NCBI RefSeq assembly: GCF_002575655.3 | Contig: NC_053038.3 | Span: 141,500,885 to 141,564,884, forward strand | Direction: 5' to 3' | Length of the DNA stretch: 64,000 nucleotides | From: Aegilops tauschii subsp. strangulata | Taxonomy: Eukaryota > Streptophyta > Magnoliopsida > Poales > Poaceae | Shown: positions 1 to 10,247 of the stretch, piece by piece | How the letters are laid out: the number at the start of each line of letters is the position of its first letter | Position numbering within the stretch: the stretch's first letter is position 1 | Notes under the pieces: generated by a model | What the model was told of the DNA's origin: nothing | Database searches by the model: none | The model's input: the letters and a program-made list of their open reading frames with translations, nothing else | Made by a program: the position numbers and the translations under genes

Positions 1-35
1 CACACTGACTTAGCCACGCCATGGGCCGCAGGCAG
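1..35 (-). repeat. Element B LTR fragment left of A
   Basis: These 35 bases match 11,027-11,061 with one mismatch (position 24). The matching stretch is the part of B's LTR directly left of the second A LTR. The fragment ends in GGCAG, the target-site duplication seen around the second A LTR. So both full A LTRs in the window share the same left flank, which points to duplication of the locus. Confidence 0.85.
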
Positions 36-1338
36 TGTGGCACCCAAGTTTTTATTTGGATTTTTTTTGAAAAGATTTTATTTGACTTGAGGGGAGTGAT
101 TTAAAAATTTTTCTTCAAGATAACTCTCCCTCTCATATATTTTCTTTATGGCAAAAATTTTATTTGGATTCACCCAAGATCTGCCTTTGACCTTGGGAGT
201 TCATGCTCTTCATTTGGACTCAAGACAAAATGTTTTTTTCATTTGGGAAAAGAACTTTTGAAAACCTTTTTCTGAATTTGCACTATGGCTTTTGGAAGGT
301 ACTTTGCCACTTTCAACTATTCCTTCTTGCCATGGCATAAGTGCAAATCCTCTCTCCTAAACACTCCCTCACCTCTGGATCATGATTTACATCAAATCCA
401 GCAAGTTGAACCTCCCCATGTATTTATTTTCCATTCAAATTCTATTCAAATATTTTCTGCCTTCTATTCTACCTCTTGGAGATTTACAAAGGAACTCCAT
501 TTTCTGTTTGGACTTTTACCACCAAACTTCTTTCCCCTCCTAGTCCTTTGAACCCTCAACCTAGAACCATGAAGATCCACTGGTCTCCAGTTCAAAATTT
601 TCAAACTACATCAGCTGCAAGTTTGGACCAGATTTGGCAAATTTGGTGAAATTCATTCAAAACCTTCTCCAAAAATTCCAAATAAATTAATGCAGCCCCT
701 GGGTGCTTTGAGTGGTCATCTCACCAGTTACAGCTCCAGGAAAATTTACCTCTTTACCAAAACCTACTGTCGAACACCTGCAATGCATGGTCACTGTCAA
801 GTTTCAGTAACTTCAGAGTTTCAGTTCAGTGCTTGCTGTCGTTTTCTTCAGAAACGGGCATCGATCTCGCCAGTACCGCCGCGTCGCCTTGCTCCTCGTC
901 CTTGCCCACTTGTTCCTCCACCGCACGAGCGCCTGGCACCTTGCGGGCGTCGGCGACGGGCAGCAGGAGGTGCGCCGCCCCGTGACCGACACCGGCGGCG
1001 ACTTTGCGGACGCCAGCGGGAGACACGGCGCCGACGACTCCACCCAGCGCCGCCCAAACCACCGGAGCCCGCCGCGTGGCCGTCCACTCCCCTGAATGCG
1101 CTGCCGCTCTCGTCGTGAACCGCAGGGCGCGGAGCGCGCTCTCTGCCGCCGTTGAGCCCGTGCGGTCACCTCACCATGGGCAGACGCCATTACGCCAGGG
1201 CCAGCTCCGTTTAGCTGCAAAACGAGTCCCGTAACATCCACCGATGCTGCCCGACCGCTCAAACCCTCTGCCAACCCACTGCTCCGCCGTAATCGCTCGC
1301 CGGAGATTCTCCGTTCACGGCCACCCCGTCGATCTGCC

Positions 1339-1346
1339 TATAAATA
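1339..1346 (+). promoter_or_regulatory. TATA box of element A LTR
   Basis: TATAAATA in a GC-rich context, about 1.3 kb into the LTR, followed by a C-rich stretch typical of a plant transcription start region. The same box is at 12,367-12,374 in the other LTR copy. It marks the probable U3/R boundary. Confidence 0.7.
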
Positions 1347-3220
1347 GAGGTCCCGAGCTTCAACTCGAGCACCCACCAGACCTGCACCTCCTCTAGAGCA
1401 CGCCTAGCCACTGGAAGAGCCCCGAGGAGGTCTCCTTCCTCGACTCCGGCCGCCGCGACCCGCCACGGGATCCAGCCCGATTCGGCCCCGTGTGTGCTCC
1501 GCAGCCTCCATTCTCTTGCCAGTAACTTCACCATGCATCTCTCGTCTGACCCGCACTTCAATTTGAAGCTTGCAGCCCTCCACCGGAGTTCCCCATCCTC
1601 ACCCGAGCCGCCGTCCGCCGGAGATAGTGTCGCCGTCGCGGTGGTGCTCCCCGTTGGACGAGTCCACCACCCACCGACGCGGAAGAAGACACCGAAGCTC
1701 TTGGTACCCTCCGTTTCTCCTAACTCGCCGTGGTTCGACGCCGGCGTCCACCGCCGTCTTCGGGCGCCGGCGAGCCTTTTCAAACCTGACATGCGGGCCC
1801 CGCGTGTCAGCCTCTGTTCTATTTCCCCGAACCGTTTTCTGTTGACGCATTCGGGCAAAATACGTCTTCTCTCTTGCGCTTGCGCATTTCCAAACGAACC
1901 GTTTTCTGTTTTCTCAGTTAAAACCCTGGAACTTTTCTGTTTCATTAAAGAAAGGTCCCTGGACAGAAACCTTTATAACTTTTTAATAAATGGTATTTTT
2001 GAGTGATTCTTTTTCTGACATTCTTAAAATTTTGTCTAGCTTTTTATGGGATTTATTTGGGAAATATTTGGCAAAGTTTCTGTGCATGTGTTGGTTTTCA
2101 CGTTAGTACCCGTTTCGTGATTGCCGTAGGTTCCGGGAGAGGTGACGGAGCCGCGAACTTCGCCGAGCTAGATTCCGACTTCTCCGAACCAGGCAAGCAT
2201 GTTTGGACATTTGATATGGCAGAAGTTTTGCATGTTCATGTGAAAGTTTGTGTGTGGCATATGAGTGTCGGTAAATATCTCGTTGCTCGTAAGGCAACGA
2301 CCCGGTTGTTCCGAAGTTGCGATGACCTCTGATGAGAGGTGGCCTAATCATGTAGTGACATGAAGGGCAGCAAGGTGGTACTGTTGTAGCATGCCAGCCT
2401 TGCGTCATCCGACTTTCTTCGACGTTAACATGGTTGGAGCCACGTTATCGATCTTTTCCCGCATGTTCCAAAGTTGCGATGACCTCTGATGAGAGGTGGC
2501 CTAATCATGTGGTGACATGAAGGGCAACAAGGTGGTACTGTTGTAGCATGCCAGTCTTGTGTCATCCGACTTTTCCGACGTTAACATGGTTGGAGCCGTG
2601 TTATCGTCCCTTCCCCTTTCCGTGCTACCACATGTCTCATTGCCAGGATACGGTTTAGTAAGTTGGTAACCTCTTTCCGTGTACACACCAAACAGAGAGG
2701 CCGGGATGATGGTACCTTGGCCCAGGATTAAAGCCAGTCATTCGGTCAGGGGGCATGGGTGTTTCCGGTTGGGACCGAGAGGGGGGGCACCCCCTTATAG
2801 CGCGCGTATAGGAATTTGATCCCATGCTACGCGAGGTTGTAGCCTCCCCGACTCAAGGTTTTTCTTGAATGTTGCCGAGGGTGATCCCTGGCTTCGGATG
2901 GTTGAATTGGGTGTGTACTGGTTAGACGTGTTCCTTCCAGAACACCGTAGACGGAACTAGTCCCCGTGACTACTGAAATCCGTTGGCTGTGGTTAAGTAC
3001 AAACTCTGCAGAGTCAATTCTTTCCAAATCATCGTATCCATGATCAGTAGTGTATACATTATATCCATATCTATCCATGTGAAAAACTTGTCCCCGGTGA
3101 ACAAGCTCAAGTGGTAAAATCTCAGGTTTTATTGTTATTTCAGTGGATGGACAAGCTTTATTTTGTGTCTCATGCTTGTGATAATTTATGTCTCCGAGCT
3201 GTTGTAATAATGAAATGTGA

Positions 3221-3394
3221 TATAAGCCCTTTAGGTGACGTCGCGCAGACGTCCGACTGTGGCGTGTACTCGTTTCTCACTTTTGATATAAGCCCTTTAT
3301 GTGATGTCGCTCAGACGTCCGACTGCGGCATGCACTGCCTTTACTTTCTATTATAAGCCCTTTATGTGGTGTCGCCCCGACGCCCGACTGTGGC
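3221..3394 (+). repeat. Tandem 65-66-bp hairpin repeat in A LTR (3 units)
   Basis: Units start at 3221, 3287 and 3352, each with ATAAGCCCTTTA. Each holds a 6-bp stem with a 5-base loop: GACGTC/GACGTC around GCGCA in unit 1 (3237-3253), and GATGTC/GACGTC and GGTGTC/GACGCC in units 2 and 3, with G-U wobbles. Element D has six units of the same repeat. The array lies downstream of the TATA box, so it should be in the RNA leader. Confidence 0.8.
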
Positions 3395-3679
3395 ATTATT
3401 ATTCCGCATTTTCCGCTCGAGGAGTCTTTCAGACACTCGTTTGGCACCTGTATTATTATTCCGCATTTTCCGCTCGAGGAGTCTTTCAGACACTCGTTTG
3501 GCACCTGCATTATTATTCCGCATTTTCCGCTCGAGGAGTCTTTCAGACACTCGTTTGGCACCTGTAGTATTATTCCGCATTTTCCTCTCGAGGAGTCTTT
3601 CAGACACTCGTTTGGCACCCGTATTACTATTCGGCAGCTTCCGCTCGAGGCGTCATTCAGACCCTCGCTTGGCACCCAG
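3395..3679 (+). repeat. Tandem 57-bp repeat in A LTR (5 units)
   Basis: Five units of 57 bp start at 3395, 3452, 3509, 3566 and 3623. The last two are more diverged. Because 57 is a multiple of three, several frames stay open and give false 19-residue repeat proteins. Each unit can fold as a stem: CGAG with CTCG outside, GTCT with AGAC inside. The second LTR copy has the same array at 14,422-14,706. Confidence 0.85.
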
Positions 3680-3770
3680 TATTTATTATCTCTATGTCTG
3701 ATCGCACTGGTTAACTTATTCATGTGTTTCATGTTTGCATTTGTTATACCTTATGTCCGAACTGTCTTGC

Positions 3771-3789
3771 GAGTACTTTCATAGTACTC
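3771..3789 (+). promoter_or_regulatory. GAGTACT hairpin near the end of A's LTR
   Basis: Perfect 7-bp inverted repeat GAGTACT/AGTACTC with loop TTCAT, followed by CACCTGGCTTG. Element D has the same arrangement with a different loop at 37,911-37,930. Function is unknown; its position in the transcribed leader suggests a role in the RNA. Confidence 0.55.
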
Positions 3790-4266
3790 ACCTGGCTTGT
3801 TGATTTGGCCAGATGTTGACGAAGGCGATCTCTTGGATGAAGAGTTTGATAGCGCGTCCGATGCCTAGAGGAGTCCCAGTCAGTCCTGCGCGATCCCGGA
3901 TTTTGGTCACTTGTATCGTATACGCTTCTGCCACCCGCAATAAGTCTTCTCGAGTCTCACTCCGACGCTCGAAGAGCTGTAGTCTTCTGGAGACATATCA
4001 CTCGCCTCGCGGTGATATCTCCACCATCGTCATTATCGTGAGTTAGTAGTCTGCCACCCTATCCGCCGTATTGTTTTATCGGCGTGCATGTAATAAATTG
4101 TTGGGCAGTCTCTGCTCAACTTTGTATTATATTTAGTACTCCTGGTATTTTTTTCTTCTGTGACCAATGTATTGTCTATCAGTGAGAAGGAATTCTTCCT
4201 CGCTGGTCCGTAACAGGGATTGGTTTCTCAATAATTATTTTATTGAAAAACCGGTCGTGACAAGCT

Positions 4267-4280
4267 TGGTATCAGAGCCA
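4267..4280 (+). promoter_or_regulatory. Primer binding site of element A
   Basis: TGGTATCAGAGCCA starts four bases after the LTR end. It is complementary to the 3' end of plant initiator methionine tRNA, the usual primer for chromoviruses. Element D has the identical motif at 38,300-38,313. Confidence 0.9.
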
Positions 4281-4429
4281 GGCTGACTGTAGGAAGCCAC
4301 TAGGTGCGACCGCTAATCAGTGATTAGCGTCTTTTGTGCTTCTTCAGCATTTTGCAATTGTGGCTATTTTCTGTTGGTCATCATAAAATTTATGACATGA
4401 CTACTCAGAATTTTTGCCTACTTTTGTAG

Positions 4430-5230
4430 ATGGCTGGCAACAGCTGTGAGAATCGAGTGTTCACCAACGTGCCCGAGGGGTTTGTCAAGCTCCTCGTCTC
4501 CATCACCAAGCTCGCGATCGGGCCAGCAGCTCGCCCGGAGTTCACCCTCTATCAGCACAAGCTCAGTGATGACGTGTCTATGCACCAGGCTGTGGTGCAG
4601 TTCAAGGGAGGACGTTCAGCTGCACGCCACTTCTGTTTTGTGGGAAGGGCCATGCCTACGGAGAGGCATGCCATGCAGATGGCTGCCCGGGAGGCGATAG
4701 CTCGCCTTCGGGACATCCTTCCTACGATGAAGACTCGTCGCTACCGCTACCTCCCATGCCATGTGCCTTACACCAGCCACTATGCGTTCGCCTGCCATCG
4801 GGGAGAGCGAGATGAAGCCATCGAGATGGTTGTGGAGTATCTCAAGGCTCTGGAGGAGTCTTTCGACAACCTTGTAGATGATCTTGTGGCTGCCCGCATG
4901 GACTTAGTCCGGGGCGGTCCTGCCAGCAGGAAGGAGCTTCTCCACACGGCGCCGCCTCTGACATTCGTCTCGTCTTCAGCCTCGTATGCACCGGCCGTTT
5001 TGGCCACTGCTCGCCGTCTGCCTACCACTGAGGAGTTCGACCGAGTCATCGCTCCTACTCCAGTCAGAGCCACACCGCCTGCCGCACGCGCTCTACCGCC
5101 AGTCGCCCCCGCACCATCACCGCAGCGCAGCGTCGCACGCCAGGATCCAGCTAGAGAGGAGGTTGATTCTCCTGGACCGCTGAGCCTTGCCCTCGGCAAG
5201 GGGAAGGAGATCTTCACCATCTCTGACTGA
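4430..5230 (+). CDS. Extra ORF of element A; dsRBD-like fold (266 aa)
   Basis: Intact ATG-to-TGA ORF between the primer binding site and gag, where a chromovirus normally has no gene. I do not recognise a named family. The first 96 residues follow an alpha-beta-beta-beta-alpha pattern: helix 17-30 (GFVKLL), strands near 38-44, 52-60 and 66-73 (HFCFVG), then a helix at 78-96 with AAREAIARLR. This is the layout of a double-stranded-RNA-binding domain, including the alanine-rich last helix, but the basic KKxAK residues that grip RNA are not present. A second helical part (about 124-160) and a Pro/Ala-rich tail follow. Two related ORFs occur in element D (38,613-39,406 and 39,755-40,414), one of almost the same length, so this is a true family. 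The fold is inference from pattern only. Confidence 0.75.
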   Translation: MAGNSCENRVFTNVPEGFVKLLVSITKLAIGPAARPEFTLYQHKLSDDVSMHQAVVQFKGGRSAARHFCFVGRAMPTERHAMQMAAREAIARLRDILPTMKTRRYRYLPCHVPYTSHYAFACHRGERDEAIEMVVEYLKALEESFDNLVDDLVAARMDLVRGGPASRKELLHTAPPLTFVSSSASYAPAVLATARRLPTTEEFDRVIAPTPVRATPPAARALPPVAPAPSPQRSVARQDPAREEVDSPGPLSLALGKGKEIFTISD

Positions 5231-5532
5231 GAGCACCGAGTAGCCGCGTGTTATGCCTGCTTGTTTGATGTGTTGTTTTTATCTGTACGCTAGTTTGTGT
5301 TGGTGTGTTTGCTGCCTTCCGGAGTAGTACGCTAGTTTTTAATAACATGTCAGGATTGTGTACGCACAACCTGAGTGCTGTATCTTGTGTTTGCTTTCGC
5401 ATGTAAGATTTGTGTTAAGCACTTCTTCTCCGTGAAAATCATTTGTGTTTCTTGAAAACCTTGAAGCCTTTTTGATTATTGCCTTTGCAAGGGTTTTCCT
5501 GCGCTACACGGTTTTTCTCATGGGTTTTGCAA
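5231..5532 (+). other. Spacer between extra ORF and gag of A
   Basis: About 300 bases without a convincing ORF. The sequence is T-rich. I see no TATA box placed for gag and no clear splice pair, so gag is probably translated from another RNA form or by a mechanism I cannot read from the sequence. Confidence 0.5.
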
Positions 5533-6501
5533 ATGATACCCCAGACTGGAAAAATGTCTCGCCCTTGGACTCGCTCTATGCCCAATCAGCCAGAAGAGGT
5601 TTACGGAACACAGACCAGCAACAATTTCACTCAGGGTCAGTCCAGCCAACAGGACAGCGAAGCGGCACTATCTCAAGTATGCCGTCTCTTCGAGCAAAGC
5701 CAGCAACAGCACCAGGAGATGATGAACCATGTCATCAATATGGGAAACCACCGTGAACCCTATCAACCACATTCCAAGTTATCTGAGTTACAGAAGACTC
5801 GCCCCTCAACTTTTGCTCACACCGACAGGCCACTGGAAGCCGATGATTGGCTTCGCGAGATCGAAAGGAAACTGATTATCGCTCAATGCTCAGATCATGA
5901 GAAGGTGCTTTATGCACCACACTACCTTACTGGAGCAGCCGCAGCATGGTGGGAAAACTTCCTACACATGCACCCCAGGGAACACAACATCACCTGGGAA
6001 GAATTCAAGGAAGGCTTCCGTGGGGCACACATTCCCAGGAGCATCCTAAAGATCAAGAAGAGAGAGTTTGATGACCTGAAGCAAAGAGGCATGACCGTCA
6101 CAGAATACAACGGCCAGTTTACCCAACTGTCTCGTTATGCCTACGACGAGCACATGACAGAAAACAAGAAGATGGAAAAATTCCTGGACGGCCTGGCACC
6201 AGCATTAAGATGCCAACTGATTGTACACACCTTTCCGGATTTTAAGACGCTGGTGGACAAGGCCATCACCCTGGAGAATGAGCGCCGTAGTCTGGAAGAT
6301 ATCCGCAAGCGGAAGAGGGACAAGACGACTCTTGCCCGCAGCAACCGAGGCAAGACTGAAGTCCCAAGGACAGACACGAGGAGATCCACGACTACTGAGC
6401 CAAGACCCGTCGGACAATTTCATGCTAGAGACAAGGAGTTCACATACCGTCCAGGGGTCACCTGCTATGCTTGTGGTCAACAAGGGCATTATGATAAATA
6501 G
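5533..6501 (+). pseudogene. Element A gag, ending at a nonsense codon in the zinc knuckle
   Basis: Gag is the particle-forming capsid protein of the retrotransposon. The retrotransposon gag core is clear (residues about 95-260, with an AAAAWWENF motif and a YxxxFxxLSRYA-like segment), followed by a basic stretch and a CCHC zinc knuckle starting CYACGQQGH. A TAG at 6499-6501 falls just before the last cysteine of the knuckle, and the frame continues beyond it. I chose the ATG at 5533 (another is at 5554). The ORF can be extended upstream only by using a non-ATG codon. Gag and pol share one frame, as is usual in this lineage. Confidence 0.9.
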
Positions 6502-7140
6502 TGCCCGAAGCCAAGAGACTCGGCACCCAAGCCGAACAATGGTGGAAACAATCCAGCCCCCAAGCGCAACAACTTCAATCCCAGCAACAACCACAGGAAG
6601 GGTCACTTGAACCATGTGACCAGGGAAGAAGCGCAGAATGCCCCAGACATCGTGCTCGGTACGTTCCCTGTCAACACAGTACCTGCCACGGTTTTGTTTG
6701 ATTCTGGAGCTTCCCATTCGTTCGTTTCGAAGAGTTTTGTTTCGCAACATGGTTTTCCGATACTCCCCTTGGAAAAATCTATGATCATCAAGTCCCCCGG
6801 AAATAAGCAAAGTGCTCAGGGTTACTTCCAAGGAGTGGTCATTGAGTTCGAAGGACTACCATTCCACGCGAATCTCATCGTGTTGGAAAGTAAAGGACTG
6901 GATGTCATTTTAGGAATGGACTGGTTGACCACCAACAAAGGATTCATCGACTGTTTCAATCGGACAGTGATTCTCACTCACCATCACGGCAAGACTATAA
7001 GAGTTTCCGCTCAAGAAAGGCCACGATCACAGAAACCAAAACTGAACAAGATGGACATCGCAGAATTAAGAAAAGTGCCAGTGGTATGCGAGTTCCCTGA
7101 TGTGTTCCCGGAAGAACTACCAGGCATGCCACCAGACTGA
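6502..7140 (+). pseudogene. Element A protease region, between two nonsense codons
   Basis: In frame with gag. It holds the aspartic protease with active-site motif DSGASHSF (catalytic Asp at about 6700-6702, residue 390 of the gag-pol frame) and the later ILGMDWL motif. The protease cuts the polyprotein in the virus-like particle. A TGA at 7138-7140 closes the frame at the start of the reverse transcriptase region. It lies where the family normally has arginine, and CGA to TGA is a typical CpG deamination. Confidence 0.9.
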
Positions 7141-9969
7141 GAGATCGAATTCAGCATCGAACTAGCACCTGGCACCGCTCCCATTTATAAGAAGCCATAT
7201 AGAATGGCACCCTCAGAATTGGTTGAGTTAAAGAAGCAGATAAAAGAATTATTGGACAAAGGATTTATTCGAGCCAGCTCCTCACCTTGGGGTTCGCCTG
7301 TGTTGTTCGCCAAAAAAAAGGATGGGACTTTAAGGCTGTGCATAGACTATCGAGCCCTCAATATGGTCACCATCAAAAACAAATATCCGATGCCACGAAT
7401 AAATGATTTGTTTGACCAGCTCGCACAGGCCAAGGTATTCTCGAAAATTGATTTGCGATCGGGATATCACCAATTGAAGGTACGGACGGAAGATATTCCC
7501 AAGACAGCTTTCACTTCCAGATATGGGTTATACGAGTTTACGGTGATGCCGTTTGGACTAACAAACGCCCCCGCATATTTCGTCCACCTCATGAACAAAG
7601 TATTCATGAAATTCATGGACAAATTTGTGGTGGTATTCATTGACGACATTCTGGTTTACTCAAGGACACCAAAAGAACATGCTGAGCACCTCAGAATTGT
7701 TTTGGGAGAATTGAGGAAACATCAGTTGTACGCCAAATTTAGCAAATGCGAATTTTGGCTAAGAAAAGTTGGTTTCTTGGGCCATATATTGAACCAAGAA
7801 GGCGTGGCCGTAGACCCAGAAAAGGTCAAGGCCATACTGGACTGGAAGCCACCCGCGAATGTTACAGATGTACGGAGTTTCCTAGGAATGGCCGGATATT
7901 ACAGGAGATTTATTGAAGGATTCTCCACTGTGGCAAAACCTATAACACAGTTACTCAAGAAGGACAAGAAATTCGTATGGACGGAAGCATGTGAGCAGAG
8001 CTTCCAAGAACTCAAGAAGAAGCTAACAACCGCACCAGTCTTAACCGTACCAGACATACACAAGAGCTTTGAGGTGTATTGTGACGCGTCCCGAAAAGGT
8101 CTCGGATGTGTGCTAATGCAGGATGGCAAAGTTGTCGCATATGCCTCCAGACAGCTGCGAAAACATGAGGAAAATTACCCAACACATGACTTGGAACTAG
8201 CAGCAGTTATACATGCACTCAAGGAGTGGAGGCACTTTCTGTTGGGAAATCGCTGTGAAATATATACAGACCATAAGAGCCTCAAATATATTTTCACACA
8301 GCCAGAGCTGAATTTACGCCAACGACGCTGGTTGGAACTGGTCAAGGACTATGACGTCGGTATTCACTACCACCCAGGGAAGGCAAATGTAGTGGCCGAT
8401 GCCCTTAGTCGAAACCCCAGCCCGGACAGTGACGGTCAGCAAAGTTTGAGGCCTGAGTTTCAGCGAGAGTTCACTCGGCTCAACATGATGTTAGTCTCTG
8501 AGGGCACCATATCGAACCTGGAGATACAACCCACCCTAGTGGAACAAATCAAGAAGGCCCAACAGGGACACCCCAGTATCGAAGGCATAAAGAAGAAAAT
8601 GAACCGTAGTAAGACTTCAGAATTCATCACGGACAGTGAAGGAACATTATGGTACCGGGACAGGCTTTGCGTACCTAACATTGAGGAACTCAAGCAACAG
8701 ATCTTGACGGAAAGCCACACCACCCCATACTCGATCCATCCTGGAGGGACCAAAATGTACAAGGACATCCAGGAAAGATTTTGGTGGCACGGTATGAAAA
8801 GAGATATAGCCACATTCATTGCTTGTTGCGATTCATGTCAGCGCATCAAGGCCGAGCACCAAAAGCCAGCAGGGCTACTCCAGCCTAACAGGATACCGGA
8901 GTGGAAATGGGATGATATCGGAATGGACTTCATTGTCGGATTACCCCGATCGCAAAGCGGAAATGACGCCATATGGGTCATCACAGACCGACTAACCAAG
9001 GTTGCACACTTCATTCCCGTGAAGACTACCTACTCCACACAAAGACTGGCAAAACTCTATCTCTCCCGTATAGTTTGCTTGCACGGAGTCCCAAAGACTA
9101 TAATATCTGACCGAGGCACCCAATTCGTCTCCAAATTTTGGGAACACCTACAACAAGCTCTGGGCACACAACTGGCTTTCAGTACAGCATACCACCCTCA
9201 GACAGATGGACAAACAGAGCGTGTAAACCAAATCCTAGAGGATATGCTAAGAGCCTGTGTACTCACCTATGGATCCAGTTGGGAAGAGAGTTTGCCCTAT
9301 GCCGAATTTGCGTACAACAACAGTTACCAAGCCAGCTTGCAAATGGCACCCTTTGAAGCATTGTACGGACGGAGGTGTCGTACCCCATTGAATTGGTCAG
9401 AAACAGGTGACAGCCGTATCTTCGGCCCAGATATGCTTAAGGAGGCCGAGGAAAAAGTTAAACAAATCAGGGACAGACTCAAGACAGCACAGAGCCGACA
9501 AAAGAGCTACTATGATCAGAAGCATCGTGAGGTCAGCTTTGAACCTGGTGATTCTGTATACCTCCGAGTATCTCCTATGAGGGGTCTGCAACGGTTCAAA
9601 ATAAAGGGGAAACTAGCCCCAAGATTTATTGGACCATTTTGTGTGAAGGCACGAAGAGGCACGGTAGCCTACCAGCTAGACCTACCCAAGGAGCTGTCAG
9701 ACGTCCATGACGTATTCCACGTCTCGCAGTTGAGGAAATGTGTAAGCAACCCAGAAATACATGTACCTCATGAGGACACTGATATACAACCAGATCTCAC
9801 CTACAGAGAAAGGCCAGTAAAGATTTTAGAAGAGTCTGAACGGAGGACCCGTCAGAAAACGACAAAGTTTTCCAGGGTTCAGTGGAGCAACCACACTGAG
9901 GATGAAGCTACATGGGAAAGGGAGGATTTCCTTCGAGTAGAGTATCCATATCTATTTGAGGATCAGTAG
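7141..9969 (+). pseudogene. Element A reverse transcriptase, RNase H, integrase, chromodomain
   Basis: Long uninterrupted frame to the natural stop TAG at 9967-9969. The reverse transcriptase has the FIDD catalytic pair at 7642-7647. RNase H follows (YCDAS, Asp codon at 8083). Integrase starts near 8.7 kb with the HHCC zinc region (HPGGT, CDSC), then catalytic Asp in MDFIVG, Asp in SDRGTQF and Glu in TERVNQ. The final part (KILEESERR to TWERE) is a chromodomain of the Tekay type, which targets integration to heterochromatin. All visible catalytic residues are present. The part is called a pseudogene only because the stops at 6499 and 7138 separate it from gag and protease. Confidence 0.93.
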
Positions 9970-9989
9970 AAATCTCGAGGACGAGATTT
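9970..9989 (+). promoter_or_regulatory. Hairpin before the polypurine tract of A
   Basis: Perfect 8-bp stem AAATCTCG/CGAGATTT with loop AGGA, starting right after the pol stop codon. Element D has the identical hairpin at 41,638-41,657. Elements I, E and H keep the core CTCG-AGGA-CGAG with changed but still pairing flanks. Confidence 0.75.
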
Positions 9990-9994
9990 TTCCT

Positions 9995-10008
9995 AAGGGG
10001 GTAGGTGT
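9995..10008 (+). promoter_or_regulatory. Polypurine tract of element A
   Basis: AAGGGGGTAGG directly before the 3' LTR start at 10,009. It primes plus-strand DNA synthesis. Element D has a closely similar tract (AAGGGGGGTAG) at the same place. Confidence 0.85.
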
Positions 10009-10247
10009 TGTGGCACCCAAGTTTTTATTTGGATTTTTTTGAAAAGATTTTATTTGACTTGAGGGGAGTGATTTAAAAAAATTTCTTCAAGAGAACTCTC
10101 CCTCTCATATATTTTCTTTATGGCAAAAATTTTATTTGGATTCACCCAAGATCTGCCTTTGACCTTGGGAGTTCTTGCTCTTCATTTGGACTCAAGACAA
10201 AATGTTTTTTTTCATTTGGGAAAAGAACTTTTGAAAACCTTTTTCTG
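10009..10247 (+). repeat. Element A 3' LTR, truncated after 239 bases
   Basis: Matches the start of both full A LTRs, then stops after TTTTCTG and continues as B's LTR. Both partners carry TCTG at the junction (10,244-10,247), so the break looks like end joining or illegitimate recombination, not insertion. Confidence 0.9.

Larger units (their letters stand above)
36..4262 (+). repeat. Element A 5' LTR
   Basis: 4227-bp LTR starting TGTGGCACCC and ending GTCGTGACA. It matches 11,062-15,289 almost base for base over the full length and 10,009-10,247 over its first 239 bases. It has a TATA box at 1339, so roughly the last 2.9 kb should be transcribed leader. That leader holds the tandem hairpin repeats listed separately. 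The open frames inside it (for example 1494-2006) are GC-rich or repeat-derived and I do not count them as genes. Confidence 0.93.
36..10247 (+). mobile_element. Element A: Tekay-like chromovirus LTR retrotransposon
   Basis: Ty3/gypsy element in the order 5' LTR (36-4262), initiator-Met-type primer binding site, extra ORF (4430-5230), gag-pol in one frame (5533-9969), polypurine tract, and a 3' LTR cut after 239 bases. The chromodomain at the end of pol, the order protease, reverse transcriptase, RNase H, integrase, and the very long LTRs fit the Tekay/Del chromovirus lineage. The coding region is nearly complete but has two in-frame stops. The right end is not a normal terminus: it runs straight into B's LTR through a TCTG microhomology. 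Confidence 0.93.

Noticed and set aside
1494..2006. 170-residue open frame inside A's LTR (also at 12,522-13,034)
   Set aside because: GC-rich LTR sequence open on several frames and both strands, no family resemblance. The two copies exist because the LTR is duplicated.
3277..3732. Frames with a 19-residue repeat on both strands
   Set aside because: Product of the 57-bp tandem repeat, whose length is a multiple of three. Not a protein gene.
4267..4280. Possible tRNA gene piece at the primer sites
   Set aside because: Only the 3' complement of the tRNA is present, as expected for a primer binding site. No cloverleaf.
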